From CAZWSE01 sp964636575 (lineage in GTDB: Bacteria > Pseudomonadota > Alphaproteobacteria > Rhodobacterales > Rhodobacteraceae): DNA of 14,693 nucleotides. Both the position numbers and the translations under genes were made by a program. Positions within the stretch are counted from its first letter, which is position 1. Each line of letters begins with the position of its first letter. Below, piece by piece: positions 1 to 7,619 of the stretch. The stretch is taken from assembly GCA_964636575.1 (NCBI GenBank), contig CAZWSE010000082.1:1-14693 (forward strand). Reading direction: 5' to 3'. The notes below the pieces were generated by a model. That model saw only the letters and a list, made by a program, of their open reading frames with translations. It was not told where the DNA came from and searched no databases.

Positions 1-164
1 GTCCGATGAACGGACCGACGCAGCACACCAAAAGCTGGATCTCGGCACTCTGATGAAATCGCGGCTGACCTGCTTCGATATTCGCTCTCGTGATCCAAGA
101 CCATGCGCACAGCACGTGCACGCAATTCGTCTGGATATCTCTTTCCAAAGTTCTTCTTTTCCAT
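1..164 (-). CDS. IS3-family transposase OrfA, N-terminal fragment (partial, possibly damaged)
   Basis: The reading frame starts with ATG at 164 and stays open to the window edge (54 codons). The first 36 or so residues (MEKKNFGKRYPDELRARAVR, then MVLDHESEYRSRSAAISS) are typical of the helix-turn-helix OrfA protein of IS3 elements, which helps bind the inverted repeats and is joined to OrfB by a programmed frameshift. After residue 36 the expected second half of the HTH (a pattern like IA-K-G---TL--WV) is not visible. Instead the frame reads ECRDPAFGVLRRSVHR. This suggests a small deletion or frameshift, or a divergent copy. The start is preceded by AAGGA about 11 bases upstream. The fragment is certainly incomplete in this window. 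Confidence 0.65.
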   Translation of the reverse strand, partial: MEKKNFGKRYPDELRARAVRMVLDHESEYRSRSAAISSECRDPAFGVLRRSVHR

Positions 165-186
165 AACCCAGTATCCTTACTCCTGG

Positions 187-212
187 GTCTCCGGCAAACA
201 AGGGGCGGTTCA
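187..212 (-). repeat. terminal inverted repeat of the IS3-type element
   Basis: The stretch reads, on the minus strand, TGAACCGCCCC at the outer end (212-202) through to GGAGAC at 187. It sits just upstream of the orfA start, where the left inverted repeat of an IS3 element belongs. The 5' TGA and the GC-rich start are typical. The matching right repeat is not in the window. Confidence 0.65.
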
Positions 213-1407
213 ATAACCCAATTTTGATCGGCATGATAAACCAGAAATTATGCAATCAGATTTCACCGTTTCATAAAAAGTTTGCTCGCTGCAGGAATAT
301 GCTAAGTTGATCGTTGGTAGCGAACGCATCGCTACAAACAGCTTCTAGTTTTTAGACACCTTGCTTGGTGTTTCTGGAAGCGAGAGCACGGCGATATAGA
401 AGTCCCAAGTAAAAATGGAGGGATCATGATTTCGCTTAGACCCTCATAATCTCGGGCCGCGTTACCTACTTCGCGAAGTGGACTACGTTGTAGAAAGGCT
501 TTTGGTCGGGCTACCTGTCGATCCTTGGTCATTGTGCAATTGAGACTCTGAAACACTCAGCCCGTAAGTTTGCTCAAATCTAGCTTATTGTGATTTGCTT
601 CACCACGGCATCCCAGCGGCGCTTCGAGCGGTAGATGACCGATCCGCAGGCCAGATCGGGTCACCCGATATCCCACTGATGGCCGCGCTAGGGTCGAGGT
701 CACTGTGACACAGGTACCCAAGCGAAGCTGGCCCAAGGGGCCTCAAGGTCGTCCTCTGTCCCCCTCCCCCATATGTGGGATAAGGTGAGGAGGCGGGAGG
801 CGGTATACTCCGCGCATCCGGGACCCCACTGCCAGATCGCCTAGCATCGCCTTGCGTGCCGCAGCCTGTCTGTTTGATCAAAATGCGGAAAATCCAGCCC
901 TGACTGGGAACACTTTGGCTAACACAGCAAATAGACAAAGTTGCAAGACATTGTGAGGAGCGCGTGGTTTGCTTCCGGCCCCATGTGGACATTGGTGCAT
1001 TTTGCGGCTAACGGCAGGTTTGAGCCCACTGCAGACGTGCCAGATTTGTGCTGCGTGCGCTCGCGGCACGAATTACGCTGCGACCGCTAAGAACTCGGTG
1101 TCGCAAAGCGGTATAAAGACCAGCCGTCCATTCAAACTGCAGCATGGAAACGCGGGTCAAGGATCAAGTCGCGGAATTTGCAGCCGTTGAATTCATGGTT
1201 GCGAATTGCCGCATTGCGCACATTGCGACGGCGGCGAAAAACTAAAGGGGCAGAACGCCGGCGTTCACTGCGGTGGCGCGGCGATCAGGACGGTTTTGCG
1301 GAAGCAAGCATTTGCGTCCTCGCGAACTCGCCTATCCCTACATTGCCGTACTATCGCTTCGAGCCTATTTAGCTGGCGCCCTTCTTCTCCATCTCTAGAG
1401 GGCCTCG
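213..1407. other. about 1.2 kb without a supported gene, between the IS end and the acyl-CoA dehydrogenase gene
   Basis: Several open frames of 60-130 codons cross this stretch on both strands. None has a recognisable domain, a good ribosome-binding site or plausible protein composition. They are rich in Ser, Arg, Cys and Pro, as chance frames in GC-rich DNA are. A hairpin-capable dyad lies at 317-335. A short ATG frame at 1144-1245 (33 codons) is possible but unsupported. The stretch may be decayed DNA next to the insertion sequence. I see no RNA gene. Confidence 0.55.
317..335. repeat. inverted repeat GTAGCG-N7-CGCTAC
   Basis: Two perfect 6-base arms (317-322 and 330-335) are separated by AACGCAT. 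The site could be a regulator-binding dyad or a small RNA hairpin, but no gene lies next to it. There is no T-tract that would make it a convincing terminator. Confidence 0.35.
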
Positions 1408-2571
1408 TCAGTGGCGACCAAGCCTGTCCCGCGCAATCAACCAACGATGCACTTCGCTCGGACCTTCGAAAATCCTCATTAAACGGGCCTGTTCCGACAG
1501 CAAGTACAGCGGCGTCTCTTTTGACATGCCCATGCCGCCATAAAGCTGCATCGCATGGTCGACGGCTTCATACGCCATTTCCGTAGAATAGACCTTCACC
1601 ATTGACGCTTCGGTTCTTGCGTCCTGACGCTGATCGATTTTCCAGGCGGCATGTTGTGTCATCAGACGACATGCATGCAACCGTGTCTGGATGTCAGCAA
1701 TCCACCATTGAACCGATTGTCGCTCGGACAGCGGACTTCCGAAGGTCTCGCGCTGGGGCGCGTATTCGACCATCATATCCAGTGCGCGGCGGGTAACACC
1801 CAGGCACCAACCTGCCATTTCCATGCGGCGCGAGTTCAACCGACCCTGCATGGGGGCAAACCCCTGGCCCACTTCCCCCAAAACCGACGAATGCGATACG
1901 TGGCAGTCCTCAAAGGCCAATTCAAACGTTGCGTGACCTGCCAGCATTGGAATTTTTCGGCCCACCGATAGGCCTGGCGTGTCTTTGTCGATGATGAAGG
2001 CGGTTATGCCCCCGCGGGCGCGCTTTTCAGGATCGGTCACAGCAACCGCGATGAAGAAATCCGCATCATCTGCGCCTGATATCCATATCTTGCGACCGTT
2101 GAGAACCCACCCATCACCGTCTCGAACCGCGCGGGTTTTCATGCCAGCGGGATCAGATCCGGCACCCGGCTCCGAGATCGCAATCGCAGACTGCAGTTCA
2201 CCTTTCAGATAAGGCATCATGTATTTTTGCTTTTGAGCGTCGGTGCCGACGTCCAGCAGCATATGCAGGTTCGGAGAATCCGGCGGCAGCATGTAGGAAA
2301 CAGCCGAATAGCCGAGCTCTTCATTAACGCCGACCAGCGCTGTTTGCGGTAGATCGAAACCTCCCATCTCTTTAGGCGCATCCAGACCAAACAACCCCAG
2401 AGACTTTGCCCGAGCGTCGATGTGGCTGCGTTCTTCGGATGTCAGATGCACACCTTCCCCTGACACCTCGCGCGCAATGATCTTGCTTTCAATCGGCAAG
2501 AGTTCGTCTGCTACAAATTTTTGCACCAGATCCTGAAGCATCAGGTGCTCTTCGGGTAACGAAAAATCCAT
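1408..2571 (-). CDS. acyl-CoA dehydrogenase family protein (FAD-dependent)
   Basis: This 387-residue flavoenzyme would form the alpha,beta double bond in an acyl-CoA, passing electrons to ETF in the cytoplasm. The length is normal for the family. Visible motifs are SEPGAGSD (133-140) and KIWISGADDADFF (161-173) in the FAD/substrate-binding beta domain, RETFGSPL (274-281), LYGGMGMSKETPL (343-355), and IFEGPSEVHRW (367-377). Glu369 of FEG aligns with the catalytic base of medium-chain acyl-CoA dehydrogenase (its YEG motif). The ATG start is preceded by AGGA about 8 bases upstream. It is the last gene of the minus-strand operon, 88 bases after dctM. The FEGPSEVHRW ending is common in ACAD11-like and other branched or uncertain acyl-CoA dehydrogenases, so chain length and substrate cannot be assigned. 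No clear terminator follows it. Confidence 0.93.
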   Translation of the reverse strand: MDFSLPEEHLMLQDLVQKFVADELLPIESKIIAREVSGEGVHLTSEERSHIDARAKSLGLFGLDAPKEMGGFDLPQTALVGVNEELGYSAVSYMLPPDSPNLHMLLDVGTDAQKQKYMMPYLKGELQSAIAISEPGAGSDPAGMKTRAVRDGDGWVLNGRKIWISGADDADFFIAVAVTDPEKRARGGITAFIIDKDTPGLSVGRKIPMLAGHATFELAFEDCHVSHSSVLGEVGQGFAPMQGRLNSRRMEMAGWCLGVTRRALDMMVEYAPQRETFGSPLSERQSVQWWIADIQTRLHACRLMTQHAAWKIDQRQDARTEASMVKVYSTEMAYEAVDHAMQLYGGMGMSKETPLYLLSEQARLMRIFEGPSEVHRWLIARDRLGRH

Positions 2572-2659
2572 GTTCTATCCTGTCTTGTTGTACAGCCGCT
2601 GTTGGGCCGAAGGAGTTCCGTTGGAATTGACCGAACCTGAGAAAGTCGAAACCCGGCAC

Positions 2660-3958
2660 TCAACCGTAGATAATCGAAGGCAACCAGAGAGACAGCTGCG
2701 GCACCGCCACCAGAATGCCCAGAATGAAAAGTTCAACCAGAACAAAGGGCCAAATTCCGCGGAACACCTGAGACGCAGGTGTTTTGGTGACGCCTGCGAC
2801 GACGAATGCGTTCAACCCCATCGGTGGTGTAATCAAGCCAATCTCCGCCGTTTTTACAAAGATGATGCCCAGCCAGATCGGGTCATACCCAAGGCCGGTC
2901 AGCAATGGGAAAGTCACAGGCAGCGTCAGGATCAGGATCGCCAGCTGATCCAGGAAGAATCCAAGGACTATCAAAATCACGAGGACCGTCAGTAAAACGG
3001 ACCAGGGGGCCATACCCGCATCGGCGGTCATGGTCAGCAACATCTGGGTTGTCCCGTTCAATGCCATGAACATGCCGACAACTGACGAAAAGCCAACAAT
3101 TGTTAGAATCATGGCACTGGCGCGGGCCGCGCGACTGGCCGCCTGCCAAAGGGTCTTTAGACCCACTCGCCCCATCAGCACACCAATTGCCAAGGCAGCC
3201 GAAGCACCAACTGCGCCAACTTCGGTTGCGGTGATGATGCCCGAATAGAGGGCAAAAACCATCGCGAGCAACAGTGCGACAACGGGACCAGCTTTGATCA
3301 AGCTCTCGGTGCGTTCGGCCCAAGAAGCGATTTTCGCCGTATGAGGCGCAAAATGCGGGTTGCGACGCACAAGAACCCAGATCGCCACAACGTACCCGAG
3401 GGCCGTAACCGCACCGGGCACGAAACCGGCAACCAGCAACCGACCCACCGATGTTTCGGTGAAAACCCCATAGAGGATCAAGCCAAGGCTTGGCGGGATC
3501 ATGATTGCCAGGGTGCCTACGATGGCAAGCAGCGCCGAAGAAAAGCTTGCGTCATAGTTCAGACGGCGCATTTCCGGAAACGCCACCGAGGCAAGCGTAC
3601 TGGCCGCGGCTGTTGATGAGCCCGAGATCGCCGCCAACAGAACCCCGCCACCGACCGCTGCATAAGAAACACCGCCACGCATATGCCCCAGCCAACGGTT
3701 GGTCATGTTAAACAGATCACCGGTGAAGCGTCCCGCGCTCAGAAACTCGGCCATCAGGATAAACATCGGGACCGAGGACAGCGTAAAGCTGGCCACCTCG
3801 TCATACGGGGAATGCGCAAGAACTCCTGCCAACGGGCCCAGCCCAACTGTCATCCAAATGCCAAAAACGCCCGTGATGAGCATTGAAAAAGAGACGGGAA
3901 CGCCGACAAGCAACAACCCAAACAAAAGGGCAAGCGCAAGAAGAGCAACCGAGATCAT
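2660..3958 (-). CDS. dctM: TRAP transporter large permease subunit (DctM family)
   Basis: This 432-residue inner-membrane protein is the transport channel of a tripartite ATP-independent periplasmic transporter, which moves organic acids using an ion gradient. The length is standard. Hydrophobic helices run throughout. Family motifs include VPMFILMAEFLSAGRF (63-78), ISGSSTAAASTLASVAFPEM (111-130), IMIPPSLGLILYG (152-164), ITATEVGAVGA (242-252) and the C-terminal EIGLITPPMGLNAFVV (372-387). Its start overlaps the last four bases of the small permease gene (ATGA type), indicating translational coupling. It works with the DctP receptor and DctQ encoded just upstream. Confidence 0.96.
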   Translation of the reverse strand: MISVALLALALLFGLLLVGVPVSFSMLITGVFGIWMTVGLGPLAGVLAHSPYDEVASFTLSSVPMFILMAEFLSAGRFTGDLFNMTNRWLGHMRGGVSYAAVGGGVLLAAISGSSTAAASTLASVAFPEMRRLNYDASFSSALLAIVGTLAIMIPPSLGLILYGVFTETSVGRLLVAGFVPGAVTALGYVVAIWVLVRRNPHFAPHTAKIASWAERTESLIKAGPVVALLLAMVFALYSGIITATEVGAVGASAALAIGVLMGRVGLKTLWQAASRAARASAMILTIVGFSSVVGMFMALNGTTQMLLTMTADAGMAPWSVLLTVLVILIVLGFFLDQLAILILTLPVTFPLLTGLGYDPIWLGIIFVKTAEIGLITPPMGLNAFVVAGVTKTPASQVFRGIWPFVLVELFILGILVAVPQLSLWLPSIIYG

Positions 3959-4461
3959 GTATTGTGTGCCTCTGATACGTCTTCTTGCGACGGATCAAGC
4001 GGGGCTATGATGTCCAGAACAAACCGGACGGTCAGGGTGACCGCGCCGAGGGCGACCCAGACATAACTCAGATAAATCGGGTATGGGATCGCACCCATTT
4101 TTCGTTCCAGATGTTGAAACTTGCTGATTGCCTCAGCCGACGAATGCCAGGCAAAATAGGCGAATACCGGAAGGCAGATAAGCCCGATCAAGCGAGCATA
4201 GTTGCGCCCCATCCTGTCCCTGAGCGGACCAGACAGAACGTCAAGCCGCACATGGCTGTCGTTGGCGTAATTCGCCGACAAGGTGGCAAAGACCAGAATG
4301 ACCATGAAATACAGGCTGGTGATTTCAAAATTGCCCTGAAAAGGCCGGTTGAACAGATGTCGCCCAAGCGCATCAACAGTGATTGAGGCCATCATCAACA
4401 GCAGCGCAATCGTGGCCAGCGTCAGCAACCCTTTTTCAAGAATACTCAGTGCTTTGCGCAT
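3955..4461 (-). CDS. dctQ: TRAP transporter small permease subunit (DctQ family)
   Basis: This 168-residue protein has four predicted membrane segments (about 13-33, 46-66, 90-107 and 128-150), the usual DctQ plan. It docks on DctM and is needed for transport. Typical features are the RPFQGNFEIT stretch (39-48) leading into helix 2 and the His-Val-Arg-Leu-Asp element (70-74) in the loop after it. I chose the ATG at 4461. A TTG at 4488 would add nine residues (MATYAGGTD) but has no better ribosome-binding site. The gene lies 71 bases after dctP, with a strong hairpin between, and overlaps dctM by four bases. Confidence 0.92.
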   Translation of the reverse strand: MRKALSILEKGLLTLATIALLLMMASITVDALGRHLFNRPFQGNFEITSLYFMVILVFATLSANYANDSHVRLDVLSGPLRDRMGRNYARLIGLICLPVFAYFAWHSSAEAISKFQHLERKMGAIPYPIYLSYVWVALGAVTLTVRFVLDIIAPLDPSQEDVSEAHNT

Positions 4462-4493
4462 ATCGGTCCCGCCCGCGTAAGTTGCCAAAGAAG

Positions 4494-4520
4494 AACCCGG
4501 CGCAAAACGTGCACCGGGTT
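4494..4520 (-). promoter_or_regulatory. intercistronic stem-loop between dctP and dctQ
   Basis: On the minus strand the arms are AACCCGGTGC (4520-4511) and GCGCCGGGTT (4503-4494). They form a 10-base-pair stem (one T-G pair) with a 7-base loop. The hairpin lies just after the dctP stop codon and is followed by CTTCTTTGGC, which has a few T residues but no strong run. A structure here could let part of the transcription end after dctP or protect the 3' end of dctP mRNA. Either would raise the periplasmic receptor above the permease, as is known for other binding-protein operons. That role is inferred. Confidence 0.6.
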
Positions 4521-4532
4521 TTTGGCTTTTTC

Positions 4533-5558
4533 TTATTCAGCCTGAAGACTTTGGTACAACTCAGCGACTTCAGCGGCCCGATCGCTGCGTTCCCCTACAT
4601 TGGACACCCAGTTTCCGGCGATCGGAGCAAGCGCGGCATTCACCTCTGCAACAACCGCATCAGACAAGGTCACCACATTCATTCCAGCCTTGATCAGACC
4701 GCCTTCTGCTTTGGCATTAACGGCGGCAAGCGTCTGGGCCGTGCGCACGTCGTATTCGCGACCAGCCTCAAGTACCTGTTCCTGCTGCTCAGGCGACATC
4801 TTCTGGAAATCTTTTTCAGAAATGACCATCGCAAAGGCCACGGATCCAAGCGCCATGTTCGATGTTACTGTATTAGCGACTTCGTACAGTTTGTAGGCGC
4901 CGACGGAGGCTGTCAGTGACATCACGCCATCAACAGTTCCGCGTTCGAGCGCGACATAGGTTTCAGTCAGTGGCATGCGAACCGGCACCATTCCCAAGGC
5001 GGTGATCGCCTCGGCACCTGCGGCATGGGGCACCCGAATTTTCAGGCCTGCCAAATCATCGAGGCTGTCGATGGCATCAACCTTTTTGGCCAATACAAGC
5101 TGGGCCTGAGGCAGGATCGCCATGGAAACAGGACGTGCGCCATTTGGCAGGAACTCTTCTTCTGCCAAAACATCATGCGCCAGTTTGGCATAGGCTATGG
5201 CACCAGTTTCGTAGTCTGTAAACGCGCCGGGCACTTCGACCACTGTCGAAAGAGGCAACGTCTCGCCAATCATACCCATTTGCACGATGCCCATGTTGGC
5301 AATTCCGGTTTTTACCGCGTTAAGCGTGCCTGCACCGTCAGCAAGTTGACCCCCGGGAAAGTTCTGGACTGTCACGGTGTCGTTGGTCGCTTCTGCGATC
5401 TTGGCAAAGAATGGCGTGAGGATCAGCTTGGTCGCGAAGTGTTTGGGCGGCAAGTACGACGAAAATCGCAGATTAAAGTTTTCAGCTGAGGCCATGCCTG
5501 CCGAAAGCACACCAAGGGCAACAGCCCCGGCTGCAAGGTATTTGGTCACGTGTTTCAT
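4533..5558 (-). CDS. dctP: TRAP transporter solute-binding protein (DctP family), periplasmic
   Basis: This 341-residue receptor binds the substrate in the periplasm and delivers it to DctQM. A signal peptide is clear: MKHVTK, a hydrophobic core, and ASA before Glu26, with cleavage likely after Ala25. The mature part shows the DctP pattern: RFSSYLPPKH (31-40), FPGGQLADG (67-75), IVQMG (91-95), GLKIRVP (171-177) and LERGTVDGVMSL (204-215). Arg175 in GLKIRVP corresponds to the conserved arginine that holds the ligand carboxylate in this family, so an organic acid is expected. The start at 5558 has a strong GGAGG site about 8 bases upstream, and the 58 extra in-frame codons above it are not coding. 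It follows the second crotonase gene by 23 bases. The substrate cannot be named. Confidence 0.95.
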   Translation of the reverse strand: MKHVTKYLAAGAVALGVLSAGMASAENFNLRFSSYLPPKHFATKLILTPFFAKIAEATNDTVTVQNFPGGQLADGAGTLNAVKTGIANMGIVQMGMIGETLPLSTVVEVPGAFTDYETGAIAYAKLAHDVLAEEEFLPNGARPVSMAILPQAQLVLAKKVDAIDSLDDLAGLKIRVPHAAGAEAITALGMVPVRMPLTETYVALERGTVDGVMSLTASVGAYKLYEVANTVTSNMALGSVAFAMVISEKDFQKMSPEQQEQVLEAGREYDVRTAQTLAAVNAKAEGGLIKAGMNVVTLSDAVVAEVNAALAPIAGNWVSNVGERSDRAAEVAELYQSLQAE

Positions 5559-5581
5559 TTTGGTTCCTCCCATATGAAGTG

Positions 5582-6367
5582 TTACCGGCCCTGAAAGACC
5601 GGCGGTCGTTTTTCTTTGAAGGCTTTCACCCCTTCCAGCCTGTCTTGACTGGAATAGGGGTCTGGCCCGACGTTCAGCCGCAGCGCTGCCGAAACCGGCA
5701 AGCCGCAAGTCTTGGTGGCTGTTTCCTTGCATCGCTGAATGGTCAGCGGGGCATTGGCGGCAATTGTCATTGACAGCGTTCTGACTGTGTCGCGCAGGGT
5801 GTCAGCCGCGACAATCCGGTTGAAAAGGCCATGCAATATGGCCTCGTCTTCTGTCAGGTTTCGCCCTGTGTACAAAAGCTCCAGAGCAAGTGCGCGCGGC
5901 AGCAATCTCGGCAACAGAACCGATGAGAAATTCGCTCCCATCCCAACTTTGGCTTCTGAATGGGCATAGCGGAGTCCTTGCGCGCCAATCCGCAGATCAC
6001 AGGCCAGTGCGATGTCAGCCCCTGCACCCATGCAAACCCCTTCGATGCAAGCAATCGTTGGCTTGTTGACTTCCAGGATGCGTTCAAACGGGTTTCTCTT
6101 GTTGCCTTTCATCGGGCGCGGAAACTTTGTCATGTCGGCGCTCTCCAGAGCTTGCATATCAATGCCAGCACAAAAGGCTTGCCCGCCAGCGCCCGACAAG
6201 ACAATGACGCGCACGTCGTCGTTGTCTTCGGCATCCTCGACCAACTCGGACAGGGCAACCAATCCCTCCAGCGTCAAGGAATTGCGACGTTCAGTGCGGT
6301 TGATTTCTATCCAGGCGATGTGATCGTTGATCCGCAGGTCAAGACCCAATTCGGTGGCGTTACTCAT
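5582..6367 (-). CDS. enoyl-CoA hydratase/isomerase (crotonase) family protein, dienoyl-CoA-isomerase-like active site
   Basis: This 261-residue crotonase-fold protein handles an acyl-CoA through an oxyanion hole formed near AFCAGIDM (64-71) and GVCMGAGADIALACD (110-124). The first hydratase glutamate (rat Glu144) is replaced by Asp118, while the second (rat Glu164) is kept as Glu138 in HSEAKVGMGAN. The Asp/Glu pair matches the arrangement in delta3,5-delta2,4-dienoyl-CoA isomerase (Asp176, Glu196, Asp204 in rat), but the third acid is Asn146 here. Hydration or double-bond isomerisation are both possible. The ATG at 6367 lies four bases after the CoA-transferase stop, behind GGGTGAG. A TTG at 6394 would overlap that gene and is less likely. 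The C terminus EKRPPVFQGR is typical of crotonases. Confidence 0.9.
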   Translation of the reverse strand: MSNATELGLDLRINDHIAWIEINRTERRNSLTLEGLVALSELVEDAEDNDDVRVIVLSGAGGQAFCAGIDMQALESADMTKFPRPMKGNKRNPFERILEVNKPTIACIEGVCMGAGADIALACDLRIGAQGLRYAHSEAKVGMGANFSSVLLPRLLPRALALELLYTGRNLTEDEAILHGLFNRIVAADTLRDTVRTLSMTIAANAPLTIQRCKETATKTCGLPVSAALRLNVGPDPYSSQDRLEGVKAFKEKRPPVFQGR

Positions 6368-6371
6368 GCAC

Positions 6372-7607
6372 TCACCCTTTGCCCTTGGCGACAATCATCT
6401 GCCGCTCGCGGATCAAAGCACCGGATGCATCTAACGCCGCCACCTCGTCGTCCGAAAATCCCGCCTCGGCCAAAACCTCATCGGTGTGCGCCGCAAAACG
6501 GGGCGGCGGCAAACGGTAGCTGCCAGGCGTGCGCAAAAAGCGAATTGGCAAACCGGTGCCGTGATATTCGGGCGTGTCGATCAGCATATTGTTCGCAGCC
6601 ACCTGTGGGTGGTTCAACGCTTGCTCAAGGTTCAAAAAAGGTGCCGCCGCCAAACCTTGTTCTAACAGCTCGGTCGCCACCTCATTGGACGTTCTGTCCT
6701 TGATCAGTTCTTCAATGGCTGCATCCAGCTCGGCCCGGTGCTCGACCCGGTCAGCGTTGGTCTTGAACCTTGGGTCTTCTGCCAAATGCGCTGCGCCAAG
6801 CGTCGCCATCAAACCAGCAAAAGAGCGGTTGTTTCCTGCTCCGGTAAATACGCGACCATCCTCACATTTGTACGCTCCGTAAGGCGCAATCCAGTGTTCC
6901 GTATTACCGGTTGGACGCGGGATTTTCCCGGTTGCGAGATAGCCGCCCGATGCTGGATGCAGCATGGTCAGCCCGATATCATACAGCGACAGTCCGACAT
7001 GCTGTCCCAGGCCGGATTTTTCGCGTTCCAGCAATGCCATAAGGATGGCACTGGCTGCCGAAAGACCGGTTGCATGATCAATGAGCGGCAAAGCGATCTT
7101 GGAGCCGTCACTCCCTGCTTCGCCGTTGATCGAAGCCAGCCCGACAAACCCTTGGATTGCCACATCATACCCGGCCATTCCAGCCAGCGGACCATCGCTG
7201 CCAAAACCGGTGATCGTACATTGTACAAGGCGCGGAAACTTCTTCGACAGAACGTCTTCGTATCCAAGCCCCCAACGCGGCATTGTCCCTAGCTTGAAGT
7301 TGTGAATCAAAACATCCACGCCTTCGAGAAGTTTCAGCAGCGCATCGCGCCCCTCAGGTTTGGAAAGATCGAGTGCGATGGAGCGTTTGTTACGGTTGAG
7401 ACCATTAAAATAGGACGACCGGTCCTCATCTATCTTGATGCCGAAGTTCCGGGTTTCGTCCCCCACAGGCGGCTCTATCTTGATGACATCGGCTCCCTGA
7501 TCGGCAAGCGTCTGCGCACAGATTGGGCCTGCATAGACCCGGGACAGGTCCAAAACCCGGTATCCAGCCATGGGACCTGTGTTTTTTGGTGTGTCTGGAT
7601 GTGTCAT
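6372..7607 (-). CDS. CaiB/BaiF family (class III) CoA-transferase
   Basis: This 411-residue enzyme of the formyl-CoA/crotonobetainyl-CoA transferase family moves CoA from a donor thioester to a carboxylic acid. The length is as usual. Visible family features are GYRVLDLSRVYAGPICAQTL (15-34), ADVIKIEPP-GDETR (39-53), NRNKRSIALDL (71-81), the VLIHNFKLG stretch (99-107) and TITGFGSDGPLAGMAGYD (131-148). Asp148 in AGYDVAIQG aligns with the catalytic aspartate (Asp169 in CaiB and Frc) that forms the acyl anhydride. It starts 12 bases after the first crotonase gene behind AGGA. It is the only acid-activating enzyme in the operon, so it probably charges the acid brought in by the TRAP system. Donor and acceptor cannot be told from the sequence. 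It is unlikely to be carnitine-specific, since no CaiD, CaiA or CaiT look-alike is present. Confidence 0.93.
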   Translation of the reverse strand: MTHPDTPKNTGPMAGYRVLDLSRVYAGPICAQTLADQGADVIKIEPPVGDETRNFGIKIDEDRSSYFNGLNRNKRSIALDLSKPEGRDALLKLLEGVDVLIHNFKLGTMPRWGLGYEDVLSKKFPRLVQCTITGFGSDGPLAGMAGYDVAIQGFVGLASINGEAGSDGSKIALPLIDHATGLSAASAILMALLEREKSGLGQHVGLSLYDIGLTMLHPASGGYLATGKIPRPTGNTEHWIAPYGAYKCEDGRVFTGAGNNRSFAGLMATLGAAHLAEDPRFKTNADRVEHRAELDAAIEELIKDRTSNEVATELLEQGLAAAPFLNLEQALNHPQVAANNMLIDTPEYHGTGLPIRFLRTPGSYRLPPPRFAAHTDEVLAEAGFSDDEVAALDASGALIRERQMIVAKGKG

Positions 7608-7619
7608 TGCCGTGTCCTG

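Larger units (their letters stand above)
1..212 (-). mobile_element. IS3-family insertion sequence, left end only (runs off the window)
   Basis: Read on the minus strand, the element begins at 212 with TGAACCGCCCC and continues to GGAGAC at 187. This resembles the terminal inverted repeat of IS3-family elements found in Rhodobacteraceae. About 23 bases further in, an orfA-like reading frame starts at 164. The rest of the element lies beyond base 1, so neither its completeness nor the other inverted repeat can be judged. A target duplication next to 212 cannot be tested without the far end. Identification of the repeat is from memory of the family, not from a search. Confidence 0.72.

Noticed and set aside
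600..992. 130-codon minus-strand frame in the left spacer
   Set aside because: Ser/Pro/Arg/Gly-rich composition, no ribosome-binding site and no recognisable domain. It is most likely a chance frame in GC-rich DNA.
1144..1245. 33-codon plus-strand frame starting METRVKDQVAEF
   Set aside because: The composition is protein-like, but there is no clear ribosome-binding site or homologue I recognise, and the length is too short to support by itself.
4383..4919. 178-codon plus-strand frame across the dctQ-dctP region
   Set aside because: It lies antisense to well-supported genes and has no domain; it is a shadow frame.
5559..5732. Upstream in-frame extension of the dctP gene (58 codons)
   Set aside because: It would overlap the preceding crotonase gene and bury a clear signal peptide, while ATG 5558 has a strong GGAGG site.
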